Below are positions 21,079 through 32,535 of a stretch of 64,000 bases of DNA, piece after piece. The first letter of the stretch is position 1. Each line of letters opens with the position of its first letter. The translations under genes were made by a program, and so were the position numbers. A model generated the notes under the pieces. The model ran no database searches, was not told where the DNA came from, and was given only the letters and a program-made list of their open reading frames with translations. Source of the DNA: Pelomyxa schiedti (lineage: Eukaryota; Evosea; Pelobiontida; Pelomyxidae); NCBI GenBank assembly GCA_020536535.1, contig JAHLWZ010000381.1, forward strand, positions 22,458 through 86,457, in the 5' to 3' direction.

Positions 21079-24000
21079 TCACGGTCGCTGTTCGTCATGG
21101 TCCGCCTTTTCCTTCCCCTTGTCTGCCTTTGCCCTCACTGCACCGAGGGAACCACCATCCTCGTTTTCTTCTTCTTCCTCCTCCTCCTCCTGCCCCTTGT
21201 CATTCTCATCCTCATCGTCATCCTCGTCGTGGTGGTGGCGATTGCTCCTTTGCACCCCCCTGGTGCCGGACGATGACTTGGCGCCAAAGGGCAGGGGCCT
21301 TGTGCAGCACCCCACGTGCACCACCATGTTGGGGCACTTTGTGCACCTGTAGTAGTGCTCCTGGCCGCCCTCGATCAGCCCAGAGCACTGGGCGCACCGC
21401 AGTTCCTCGTTGTCTGTCCCTTCCTCCTCGTCGTTGTTGTCGTCGTCGTCTTCATCTTCACCTTGTGGTTTTGGAGGCGCGGCTTCCTTGAGCTCCAGGG
21501 GGTGCTTGTGAGTCCTGACGTTGATCATCGGCGGGAGCGGGGTCGATGCGCCCGAGCACCCGACGTGGCAGAACGCATGACAGGAACTGCAGAAATAGAC
21601 TCCGCCTTCTTTGCCCTCACCACCATCGCCACAAGCACAGCACACGCCGCTGAGGTCCTTGGGGGCCTTGCCGAACTGGAGCGGGTGCTTGTGCTTGCTG
21701 TTGAGGATGATCCACTTCTGCGGGTTCTGCGGGTTCTCGAGGCACTCGACGTGGAAGAAAACGTTCTCGGTGTGGCACTTGTACGCCCACGCGGGTCCCG
21801 GTTTTGGCTTGTTGCAGTGGTGGCACGTGAACTCGCCGCTGCTCAGGACCAGCTGCACTGGGTGTGTGTCTTGGTTGCACTTCTTCCACGTCAGTGGCTT
21901 CCCCTCGACGTCGGGAAGTTCCGTGGCTGACAGACAACACCCCACGTGGAGAGTGTGTTTATCCAGCTTGCAATAATAAAACTGCTCCTGCCGGATGGCC
22001 TCGCATTTGTTGCAGGACTCCTCACAACGGCGAGACTTGAGTGAAAGTGGATGAGGGTGTGCCGATTCACCTGATTCGAGTACCCACTTTGGGAGTTCAT
22101 GAGGCTCTCCGGCACACTGTGGGTGGAAATAAACACCTTCCGGTTTGCACACTTTGCACTCGAGTGCCCAACATGATCCCGGTTTCTCGCACTGGCAACA
22201 CTGGAAGTCCTTCATGAACACCATTTTCAACAGGTGTGGATGTTCTGCGAATTTCTTCCAGTTATTTGGCTCTGATACGGGATCGGGAAGTGTCTCATAG
22301 GATTGCTTCATAATGCATTCAACCTCCACAAGGTACGCATCTTCACCTTCACAGACAGGACAAGCATAATTTTGCCCGGAGAAATATTTACTGCAGAGAC
22401 TGCACAGAACGTTGCTCTGGGAACCTCCAAGTTTGAGAGGGTGTTTGTGTACTTCAACCTTCACCCACTTGGACAAGCCGTGAGGCTCACCAATGCAGGA
22501 AGGCTCAAAGTACAGGCCTCTCTTGGGACAGTGATAAACCCAGCCCCCTTGTTCTTTTTTCTTTTTGCACTGCCCACACTGATAAGAGCCGCTCTTGAAT
22601 ACCAACTGGAGTGGTGTTTCATGTCCGTCAAACATGCTCCATGAGAATGGAGTGTTTGGTTTTGGTGGTGGCTCTACTTCAGGAGAGTCGAGGCAGACTT
22701 CGATCACAAACGTGGAAGAGCATCGTTTGCAGGTATACCCAATGCGGGGACTCTCCCGGTCCAGACGAACTGGGTGCTCATCACCTTCGTATAAAATCCA
22801 TTCTGGCAACTCATAGGCGCCTGATGTGCACCGTGGATGGAAGTCCAGACTGTCCAATTCACAGTGATATTCCAATCCCGATCCAGGCTCTGAGCATTCC
22901 GAACAAACGAACTGTGGGCTTGACCGCAACTCGAGAGGGTGTTTGTGTGACTTAAACCTCATCCACTTGACAGAGTCGACGGACCATGGGAACTTGAGGT
23001 GGGCGAAAGCTTTGAAGAGAACATGAAGAGAATGTTTGGCCACCACCTCACCTTGTTGTGGGTTAAGAACCACGATCGTGGGTTCACCTGTTTGAAGAGA
23101 GAAAGAAAAAAACGAATGTGAGGAGGGTCAATAATGAAACAAGAAAGGAGGGAACAGACATGGAGTGACATCAAACAGATCCACGAGAGTCTCTTGCAAC
23201 TCCCTTTCGTCAAACTGGAGATGTGACCATCCATTGACATCCCTTGGGGCATTGGTTTTGAACAGTCTTGCGGAGCGATCACAGGAGATCTCAATGATGG
23301 AGAACGTGTTCTTTGGTTGTTCTTGAATGAGAGATTCATACTGCTCTCTTAGAGTTGTTGTGCATTTTTTGCCCCTTGGATTGGAATAATTCGAGAAGAA
23401 CAAACCCAGGAACTTGGGCATCTGCTTTGGTTTGCTTTGTGCTGAAGTCCACACTACGGACTTCAGTTTTTCAACTTGTGCAAGAACGACGCTGGGATCT
23501 ACCTCCCTCTCCATTTTGAGTGCCCCAATGATTGCACGTGACTTCAGAAGGCTTTTGCTTTCCACAGTGAGGCCTTTGACTGTTTGCACGCTTGCATAAG
23601 CAGCAACAAGAGGCTGCATCGTGTGGCCTGTTCTGTGAACCAAAGTGACATCGATGTCTCTCCAGACTCCAGGTTCAACACGAATAAAGTGGATGTCCCT
23701 TCCAGCAACAACAACAAGCATGTTGTCACCTGCTGCTGTGAGGGAGAATATCTGTCCGGAAAATGGACCCAACGTGAGGACGCACCTCCTTGGATATACC
23801 AACTGCCAGAATAAAATCGTTGAGTTTACTGTGGCGATGGCTGCCACTTCACCCTTCAACAACAGGCACCATGGCCCATCTTTCACTATGGTAATCAGCT
23901 TTTTCTCGAAATAGCCTATTTCTTCCCTGGGTTGTTCCTTAAGAAAGTTAATATTAATTTCAGGATCACAACTGTTTGCTATTAGCCCCCCACCCAGAAC

Positions 24001-27000
24001 CAGGTTGAGGTCTAATGCGTATAAAATGCGCTCAGTCAAGAATAGCTGAATTCGACTTTCACTGTTGGGGAAACCGATTTTGTCGGTCAGATGTTTCCTC
24101 ACGGAATCATATGAAAAACTGTAGTGCAAAATCTCAGGAGAAATTAATCCATCGGCAGTAACTTCTGGAAAAATAAAAACAGGTGAGGGATTGGACTCCA
24201 CTCGTGTAATTGTGTGTGCCTCCTGGTCAATGATCATGGTAATGTTGGATTCCTGGTTGGGGTTGGTGGTGAGGAGTATCACTGATTTCCAAGACGGGGA
24301 GACAACAACCGAGTTCCAATCCACCCTTTGCAGTGGAAGCTTGATTGGTTGCTCTGCTACCAAGTTTGGTGTTGAAACGCCCCCAGTTTCCATTGATGAT
24401 ATATCATCACCCTCCCTCTCAGGCCCACGGTTTCCTCCAAAAATCAAGTTCAGTACGCAGAACAGATTGTGTGGATCCATCGGGATGTCTTGGTCAGAGA
24501 AAACAACAAACCTTTCTTCACCAGTTGTGTCTGAGCCTTTGGTGTTGTTCTCTTCAGCTGTACCTTTCTTTCTTGTGAGAGCAATACCAAGCTTCACAGC
24601 CACCTCAGCTTCCTTTGATGGGAAGAAAGCTAAAGCTTTGATGTCGTGCCCGGTGAGTGTATTGTTGTGCTGGACGACTGCACCGCTGTTTAAATCCCAA
24701 ACAAAGACAGTGGAGGAGTCACACCCAGCAAGGAACCTTCCATCAGAGGAGAAGCATAGATGTGAATTAAGCGTGTTTGCCATGTCGAAGCCATTTGGAA
24801 GGGGCAACTTTTTGAGACCATCACTTGTCCACATCTCATGCACAAAACCCCACTCGGGCGATGTCTCGGCATCCTCCACGTGTTCCCCTCTTTCTTCGTC
24901 TGAAGGTGGGTGTTTCCCAGGCTCGGAAGTACCCTTTTCTTTTGACTTGGCTGATGACGAACGGGAGTGCCGCTTACTGTCAGTTTCCTTTGCTTTTGCT
25001 GGCCTCCTTGTGGCTGTCAGTACTTTGGATTTGCAAGCAGCAATACAGTGGCAAGGCCAACTCTCAGTGACCTGCAGATTTCTGGGCAACGCTTTGATCT
25101 CATAAATCTGGGAGTCTCCCAAATAACCAAGTGTGTCTTCACCAGTGAAGAAGCACTTTTGTGCCACGTCGCAGTTTACACTCTGCGACTCGACGTGCAG
25201 CAACTGTGTCCCAGCAAGAAGCCATGTCCCTTTGGGTGAGAAAGAGAGGACAGAGAAGAATCGAGGATCACTGACTTGGTGCTCAAAAAGCATGTGGAAT
25301 GAATGCAAGTCCTTCTCAGAGAACTCCCACACCGTCACCTTTCCTGTTTGTTTGGAAAATCCGGCCAGTTTGTTTCTTGTTGGTGACACAGCAAACATTG
25401 AAATTCCACTCCCAATGTTCGTGGGTGTGTCTTTTAGTGGCGGTGGGGTGCTTGAGAGTTCCCCCGGTACCCCCCAGAATGGAGGACTCTTGTTCGTTGT
25501 CAGCAAAAGAGAAGACCCAATGAAAAAGTGAGCAAAGCAACCATCGAGGACGTGCTGTGGAAGTACAACCACCCCTGCCTGTGCACTCTCTGTAACTGCT
25601 GTTGTGGTCTCTTTTACTGAGCCATCAGGTGAAGCTGGGGCGGGCAGGGAAAATATGAACGTTGCCGAACGTTCTTCCACTTCTTTTGAAATCGTGAGAA
25701 CAGTGGAATCTGATGAGAAGCAAATGCTTTTGATTACGGCAGCTGACGAACCACATAGAGCTGATGATATTCCAGTCTTTGATGATGCCGAACCTTTTTT
25801 CAGTTCCATGGATTTCGGAAGGTCGACATTGACGCAGGTATTGGAGGGAATGTCCAGAACCAACACAGATTGATGATGCTCTTCATGCACAACCAGGCAT
25901 ATTTTCTTTCCATCAGGAGAGAATTTGCACTGGTCGCACTTAACTTCGGGGCCCACTTCTTTGAATTCTAGGTCCTCGTCATTGACATCACACAACAGTG
26001 GGTGGCCTTTGTTGCGTGGGCATGCACACAACCTCGTTCCGTCCACAGTCACATCAACGCAGGCAAGGCCCACACCAAAATCGAAGGCAACCCTCTCATT
26101 GAAGCTCACGCCTGTCATGTTGCAGTTTCTGAGGTCGGCACCACACAACCACACCTGCCCCATTTTGCAGTCACTGAAATCGGCCCTCACCAAATCTGCA
26201 CCACCAAATATTCCACTGCTCAGGTCTGCACTGTTGATGTGAATGCAACGCAAGTCCACGTTGGAGAAGTTTTGTTTTCCTTGAATAAGAAGCATCATCG
26301 CAGTTGATGCTGCTCTGTCAGCCCTGTCTAACCTCGCTTTGTTGTTGCCGTTGGAACGGTTTGTCCACTTTGAGTTCTCAACGAGGAGGAGGAGTGCTTT
26401 TCGCAGACTGAATGCATCTTCCACTGCGTCATCCCTCCTCATCATCTCCAGTAAAAATCTGATAACGTCGTTGACTTTGACAAGCGTATACTGATTTATA
26501 AGGAGTTCTTTTGGATATTTCACAACCTTCGTTCTTCTTCCCTGCTCTTTTGCAGCTTGCATCTTCCTCAACCTCCTTCGAAGGTCGATAACAACGCTCA
26601 AGCTTGGTCTGAAGTTATTTTTTGTGACTGTGTAGTCGACCTCTTCTTCAAGGTGCATCTCAGGCTTCAGTGTTCTGGAGAGAACCGATTCGCAAGCCTC
26701 TTTAACACTGCTGACTTCAGTGGTTCTGCTAGAGCTCATTTCTTCCAGGATGTCAGCTATGACTTTTTCCTTGTCAATAGAGGAACCCTTCTGTGCCTCA
26801 GGGTGGGAGTGAGCCTCTTTGATCTTCTTCATCCATTTGTCAAGACGTTGCCTTCCCCCAATCGCAGAAAGTATCTTGGCCAAAATTTCTCTGAGTCTCT
26901 TGAAATTTTCCTCCTGTTGCTGGTCCGAGGTGGCAGCAGTAGAGGCTGAATCGTCTGTGTTTGTGGCAGTAACTGTGGAGCTGGTTGCAGCCTTACCAGA

Positions 27001-30000
27001 AGAGGTGCTTTCGGGTGGGATTTGTTGCTTGGCAACCGCAGTTTCTTCATCACCAGAGGTGGTGCCGACAATCGGCGTTGCAGAGTTGCTCTCACTTGGT
27101 GTGCTGGTGCTTGGTGGCAACACACGATACTCCAAAAAGCAATCCTTGCAGATCTTAAAGTCGCATTTGTAACAATACCAACCATTGGCATCAGGATTCC
27201 AAGACTCACGTACAGCTTGACAGCAGTCACATGCCCAACAGTAAGACATGCCCTGAGTAGCCCAGTCACAGGCGAATTGTGGCATGTATTCCATCTTGTG
27301 GTCATGGATAGACACTTCGGCCAGGACAAGAGGAGGGGGATGTGCCATCAGGAGGAGTGCGTCTTTGTGTTGCTTGAAAATCATTTTAACCCCATAAAAT
27401 GGATCATCAGCCGGCTCTGAAACATTGTCAGTTGGACCCATCATGGTTTCAAAGAACTTTGTGTACTCATCGTGACCTTCCACTGCTGGCAACCACTGGA
27501 CTTTTTCACTGATTTCCTCAACAATCGCACTCACAATCTCGTGAGCTGTCTCGCGGTAGTTGCTCTGCATGAACTTTATTGTCTCCCTGCACTTCACTTG
27601 CGGAAAGTTCGAGAATGGCATGCTGGAACAGAGTTGGATCTCCTTGTAAATCTTGTAAGCAATGAAGTATTCCTGAAGCGACTTGTGGAGGAACATGAAC
27701 GTGTTGGCTCCCTTCTTCTGAACAGGACACCCAGACAGGACGAGTTGGGTGCTCCTGTTCGTGGGGCTGAAGAACCTCTCGAGTGGGTTGTTCTGATCGA
27801 TCACCTCGACACCCTGGCTGTTCAGTGTCCACACGGGACTGTATTGAAGTGCTGTCGCTCCCTTCGTGAACATGAAGATCGCGAGGTTCTCGGAGAACGA
27901 CCTGAAGTCCTCGATGATGTCACCACCAACCTGGAAGTTGAACTTGACCTCCTCGACGTCGTCGGTGAGGTGCTGAGTGCACTGTGCCATCCTCTCTGGT
28001 GTGATCTTCGACTTTTGCCTCTGGAACCACTGTTCCACGAACCTGTCATAAAGTTCAAGCCTCGTCAGGTTCGTTGACAGCTCCATCGACAATGCCGGCG
28101 CACTGTTTCCGCTGTTGCTGCTGTCGTCGAACCTCTTCCTGCTCCTGTCCTGCTCCATCTGGTCGACGAGGGTGGGGAGGATTTCCATGAACATTGTGAG
28201 GATGAACGGAGTCCTCAGCAGCTCCTCCACACCTTTCAGGAGTTCCTTGTGTTGGTTGAACAGGTCCGCGCTTCTCTTGCCCTGAGACCCTCCAAACGTG
28301 GAGTATTTTTCGACGTATTCCTTGATTTTGTGCCGTGTGAATGGTTCGATAAACCAGCACAGAACTTCTGGCTGCTCGGCAACCTGTATGGTTGTGTCTG
28401 ATGACTTGCCAAGAGGACCACCAACAGAAGGAGGGACTCGCCAGTCAGTTTGAGCGCTTCCACTTGCTCCTGCCACTGTGGTTGTCGCAGCAGATTTTCC
28501 ATGCTTAGTGCCGCTGGAACCACCAAGGCAACAGAAACTCTGGAAGAAATTTTGCCCAATCTTCTCAGGCCTGCTGGACACCAAGACCTGAGAGTGTTTC
28601 CAGTCACCAAGTTTGTTGGCTTGGCAGATGTTCACACCAACCTCGAGGGTGATCTCGTCATAACCATCGAGGATGAACAACACACGCCTCCCTTCCTTGA
28701 TTTCATCAATGTTGCTCTGCGAGAACCCAAGTGATGTCAATGCCTCTTGCTTGGGTTCTTGATTGTTGCAAGTGAGATGAAGATCGGGATGACGTGGCAC
28801 CTGTCATACGACTCCCACAGGAGTTTTTCCACAAAGTGCCCGAATGTTGACTTTCCAGTTCCACCAGGACCAACAAGGACAAGTGTTTTGGTTGGCGGTG
28901 GGGCTGCGGCTGCTGTGCTTGTTGTCTCTGTTGTTGTTGAAGACGAGGATGAGGAAGAGGAGGAATGAGACCTCCCACTGTGGTGGCGATGAGACTGTGA
29001 CGTGACTGGAGGATCCAGTTTCAGTAATTTTTTGAACAGGGTGTCAGTCAACGGTGGTGTAGCCTTGTCAAGGACGCCCTCCCTGCAATTGCTTTCAACG
29101 TATGTCTTGAGTAGAGTATCGAGCTGTGGATCTTCCAAAGTGCGCTTCCTGAGATCCATCACCTGGTCATCAACAGAGTCTTTGAGTGTTGCCAACACCT
29201 CCGCCTTGGCTTTCATGAACAGTTCTGATGTGCACAAAGAGTCTTCTGCTACCGCGGTTTGCGGTTTGGTGGGTGGAATCAACATCTTGAACTGGAAAAT
29301 TGGGTGTATATCGTTGTTGGCACTTACTGGTACCGGCAGTGTGGGAGGAATTGGGTGGGTTTGGAGGAAAAACAGGAAACTGAGTTTCACCGGGCTCAAG
29401 TGTGCCTTTGCCTGTGCTGAAAAGTGTGCATCGCTCTTGTTCAACTTGTCATCAAAGCAACTGATCACTTCTGCTGTTGGTCGCTCTTTTGGGCGTGGAG
29501 CAGCAAGAGTTTTCTCGGAAAGGAGGATGCGTTCTGCTGGACCAGTTTCCTTGGGTGCAACGTACCACCATTGTCCCTTTTCTGAAAGGTAAATCAGTGC
29601 CGGGCAATCAATATCGGAGCACGAACTCTCAAACTGGCTCTTCCGAGGGTAACACGCCAACCCAAAGTTGAGCCCGTTCTTGGTGTCTCTATTTGTCTGG
29701 TGTCTTGCCTCCTCTGTTTGGATGAAGTCCATCACTTCTTCCAGGATCTGCCAGGCAGTGCTTCCGATCGGAGGAGGCATCGTTGAATACTCACGAAGCT
29801 TGATGACCACCATCATCAATCCAACCTCCGAGTTGAAGAACTTCATCAGGGTGCTGTCGCGATAATCCTCACCAACAAGAATTCCCTTGAGCTGCGCCAG
29901 TGCCCAGTTCTTCATGTCGACGTTGTCGTGGAGCGGTTCAGATTTGATTACGTTGTCGAGGAGATTGACGTATCCAAGGCTGAAGTCATGTTCACCTTCA

Positions 30001-31525
30001 ATGATCGCATTGAGCTGGCTTGTAATCTCACTCGCTTTCCTTTTGAGAGTGTGTGCTGTGGTTAATATTGTATCCTTCACCTTGTTGCCTGCTTTAGCCA
30101 GTGTACCCATGATCACACCGGGCTTCGCCGAGTCACCAGAGGTTGATGGTGGTTCTGCCGTTGTTGCCTCCTCTTTTTTTGCCGCATCGGCTTCATCACG
30201 CAACTCTTCACTGTGACGAATGCCAACTTTCCTGGACTTGGAGTAAAGACGTTCGATGGTGCTCTTCAATTCCTTCTGTTTATCTGGATGCAACGGTTTG
30301 AGCTCCTTCGAACCGACAGTGAGCTGCCACAACATCAAGTCAATGAAGAAAAGAACATCCATCCAAGACTTCTTGATGTAAATGTCGGCAACGCACTCCT
30401 TCAGCTCTGAGACACAGTTGAAAACCTCTCTGATGTCGTATTGCATGGCCAGATTTGCAATTGCGCCGACGGCCATGTACGCGTGACCAAGACGGGCGGC
30501 GACGTCGGCGAGGGGATCACCGTCATCTTGAATTCGCTGAAGATTCTGCTTGGCAACTTCGGCCTCTGCGGCGACGTAACACTCGAGGCTCTTGTAATTC
30601 GCGTATCGGTCCTTCATCGCCTGGAGGATCCCGAGCGACTTCTTCTTGTCCTCCTCGTCGAGACCCCTCACGCCCGATGCCCACATCGCTCGGAGCAGCT
30701 TGTTGAACCCCTTGAGTATCTGAAACACCCTGTCTGCGTTCTGCTGTTGCGAGTGAAGTGTCTCGATCTTCGCGATGAGCATTCGATAGATCACGACGAG
30801 GTTCTCCACCGGAATGTGCCGCGACGAGCACTGGAAGAGAACCTCCGCCAGTCCCTCGATCATCGGAACGTCGAACAGCACGTTCTGGTCGATGGTGTTC
30901 GCGAGTGCTGTCACGAGCATCTGGACAACTTCCCCGTCGTCCACCCTCGCAAGCTGTATGATCTCGCGGATGAGGGCAGGAGTCTTGCTTGGTGTCGAAA
31001 CGAAGTTGTCGATCATCTTGATTGCCAGACTCTGAAGTGCCCTTTGGCCTACCTTGTCGTTGACGACCAGCGAACACATGAACTGTTCATCGGCATCGGA
31101 ATTCTCCAAATCAGCTTTCGCACCCAAAACAGCCTGGGATGTTGGCACTGGAAAATACTCCGAGACGAAGGACTTCGTAGTGTCGAACATCCTTCTGAGG
31201 ATGTTCTTCTTCACCTCCGCTTTGCCTTCAGGAGCTGGAGTTGGCACAGTTCCGCTTCCCATGGGCGGAGGTTGCTCGGCGGCCCTCTGGTGCTCAGCAG
31301 TCACGAAACACTCGAGCTTGTTGAACCTGTCCTCGACGAGTTTCTCTCGGTTGTATGCCAGTGCTGCTACCAGTTGTGCTCCTGATGTCACGTTTTGAAC
31401 TCGCTTCGCGCGAGACTCTTGTGGAGCACTTGGATGTTCTCCTCCTTTTTCATGCGAGCTGCTGTGATGGTGGCTTGACGCAGTGGAAGACAGAGCAGTG
31501 GACGTTGTGGGGGTGCCTCCCCCAT
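21079..31525 (-). CDS. Giant NACHT / pentapeptide / WD40 / DC1 protein (STAND, NLR-like)
   Basis: A STAND-class NTPase of about 3,400 residues, possibly an innate-recognition or stress-signalling switch (inference). Order of parts: a helical N-terminal region (about 800 residues); a Ser/Thr-rich linker; a NACHT domain with Walker A VGPGGTGKSTFGHFVEKLL and Walker B RRVLFILDGYDE; downstream NACHT helices with FLHKSLQEYFIAYKIY; a ZZ-like finger (CWACDCCQAVRESW; WYCYKCDFKICKDCFLEY); pentapeptide repeats (SADLSSGIFGGADLVRADFS); a long WD40-like region with SSDGRFLAGCDSSTVFVWD and VTVWEF; then, after one ordinary intron near 23092-23152, nine DC1/C1-like modules of the HKHPLEL...CxxC...HxxC type. 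The end is acidic and stops at 21079. The frame shifts by one base between the Walker motifs (separate finding). The start at 31525 (M-G-E-A-P-P-Q-R, 59-nt intron) is the best of several and is uncertain. Confidence 0.8.
21130..22990 (-). repeat. Array of nine DC1/C1-like zinc modules inside the giant gene
   Basis: This is a protein-level tandem array at the C-terminus of the giant NACHT protein. Each unit of about 50-70 residues starts with a His-Pro-Leu type motif (HKHPLELR, EHPVRLDR, HETPLQLV, HKHPLKLG, EHPHLLKM, HPHPLSLK, THPVQLVL, HKHPLQFG, HKHPLELK). A CxxC pair and a terminal HxxC or ExxC follow. The units are diverged at DNA level, so the array is old. DC1 modules are best known from plant C1-clan proteins, where they bind zinc and often mediate protein or lipid contacts. 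Confidence 0.75.
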
Positions 31526-31615
31526 CCGTTGGTTTTTACCTCGTTTGGGATAGGCAAAACGGACACATCTGGAGAAAAGGCGACAACAGCTGTATTGGAC
31601 GTTTTATTTGACTGA

Positions 31616-32463
31616 ATGTCCAATAAAGAAACTAGTGAAGATGTCGGTCTGTGGTTTTTTTTTATTCGCTTAGGATCGGAATTTCGTTGGACTTCATTTT
31701 CGTTACTCGAGGAGCTCACAGGGCGTTTGTTTTGTTTGACGAGGATGGGGACGACAGGCTCGATGCCGAGGAGCTCACAAAGCTAATGCGCTCCTTTGGT
31801 GTGTACCTTTGTGTGGCTTAAAGTAATCCAGTCTTGGTACACCATCAGCCCCTCCCTGGCTGAATTAAAAAAACACACAGCACAGGACCCATCGTCGAGG
31901 GACATCAGAGCGATGCTGGATGGTTGAGAGCTGAAACCGCATAACACTAACTCAGTCACAGAAAAAGGGAAACTGACATTTGAGAGCTTCATCAACGTGA
32001 TGAGGGACAAAATTTCGAACACCAACACTGAGCTCGCCATCAAGCAGGCCTTTGATGTGCGTGTGGCCAGTCTTCCCCTTCACTTCCCCCATCATCACCA
32101 TATCACCATTCTTTTTTAACCATCTTTTTCTGATGCAATTTACAGTTCTTTGACAAGGATGGAAGCAGGACAATCGATGCGGAGGAATTCAAAAAGGTGA
32201 AACGGGTTGCCCCAATCTCCTTGCCTTGTCCTCTCTGACATCACAAAACCATCAACACACACGCTCAGGTCATCACATTCCTTGGACAACACCTTGAAGA
32301 CGAAGCAGCCATGGACCTCTTCAATGATACAACCACGATGGTGGGGGCAGTGACACCTGGGTGGGACCTATGCTGCAACAGCACGACTGGATCCCAAAAC
32401 CAACTTTTTCCCAGTCTTTCCTCGGGGAGATGTGGAGGAGCTGCACTCACAAAGCTCTTTTAA
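31616..32463 (+). CDS. Calmodulin-like EF-hand protein
   Basis: A calcium sensor with calmodulin geometry. The first EF-hand is canonical: AFVLFDEDGDDRLDAEELTK with loop D-E-D-G-D-D-R-L-D-A-E-E. It is followed by LMRSFG. A small exon (AQDPSSRDIRAMLD) links to a degenerate second hand (VTEKGKLTFESFINVM) that lacks the calcium ligands. The third hand is canonical, FFDKDGSRTIDAEEFKK, and continues as VITFLGQHLEDEAAMDLF. The fourth is degenerate or interrupted by an intron (NDTTTM...). Only hands 1 and 3 should bind calcium. The first coding exon (ATG at 31616, M-S-N-K-E-T-S-E-D) joins in phase but is not certain, and the stop at 32461-32463 assumes no further intron. The gene lies between two large - strand signalling genes. 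Confidence 0.7.
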
Positions 32464-32535
32464 AACAAAATTCTTGTATTTTTGTTCTGGAATTAAAAAA
32501 TAAGTTACAGGAATGTGGCACAGTGTCATGTAATT

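Noticed and set aside
30441-31385. Long + strand frame of 314 codons opposite the giant gene, with others at 21316-21930, 24191-25105 and 27472-28077
   Set aside because: They lie exactly antisense to well-supported NACHT, WD40 and DC1 coding sequence, lack recognisable domains, and are expected where the opposite strand is GC-rich and intron-free.
31450-31719. 89-codon - strand frame (Ser/Asn-rich) considered as first exon of the giant NACHT gene
   Set aside because: It has no ATG, only a GTG, and runs antisense to the calmodulin-like first exons. Its open frame is explained by the EF-hand codons on the other strand.
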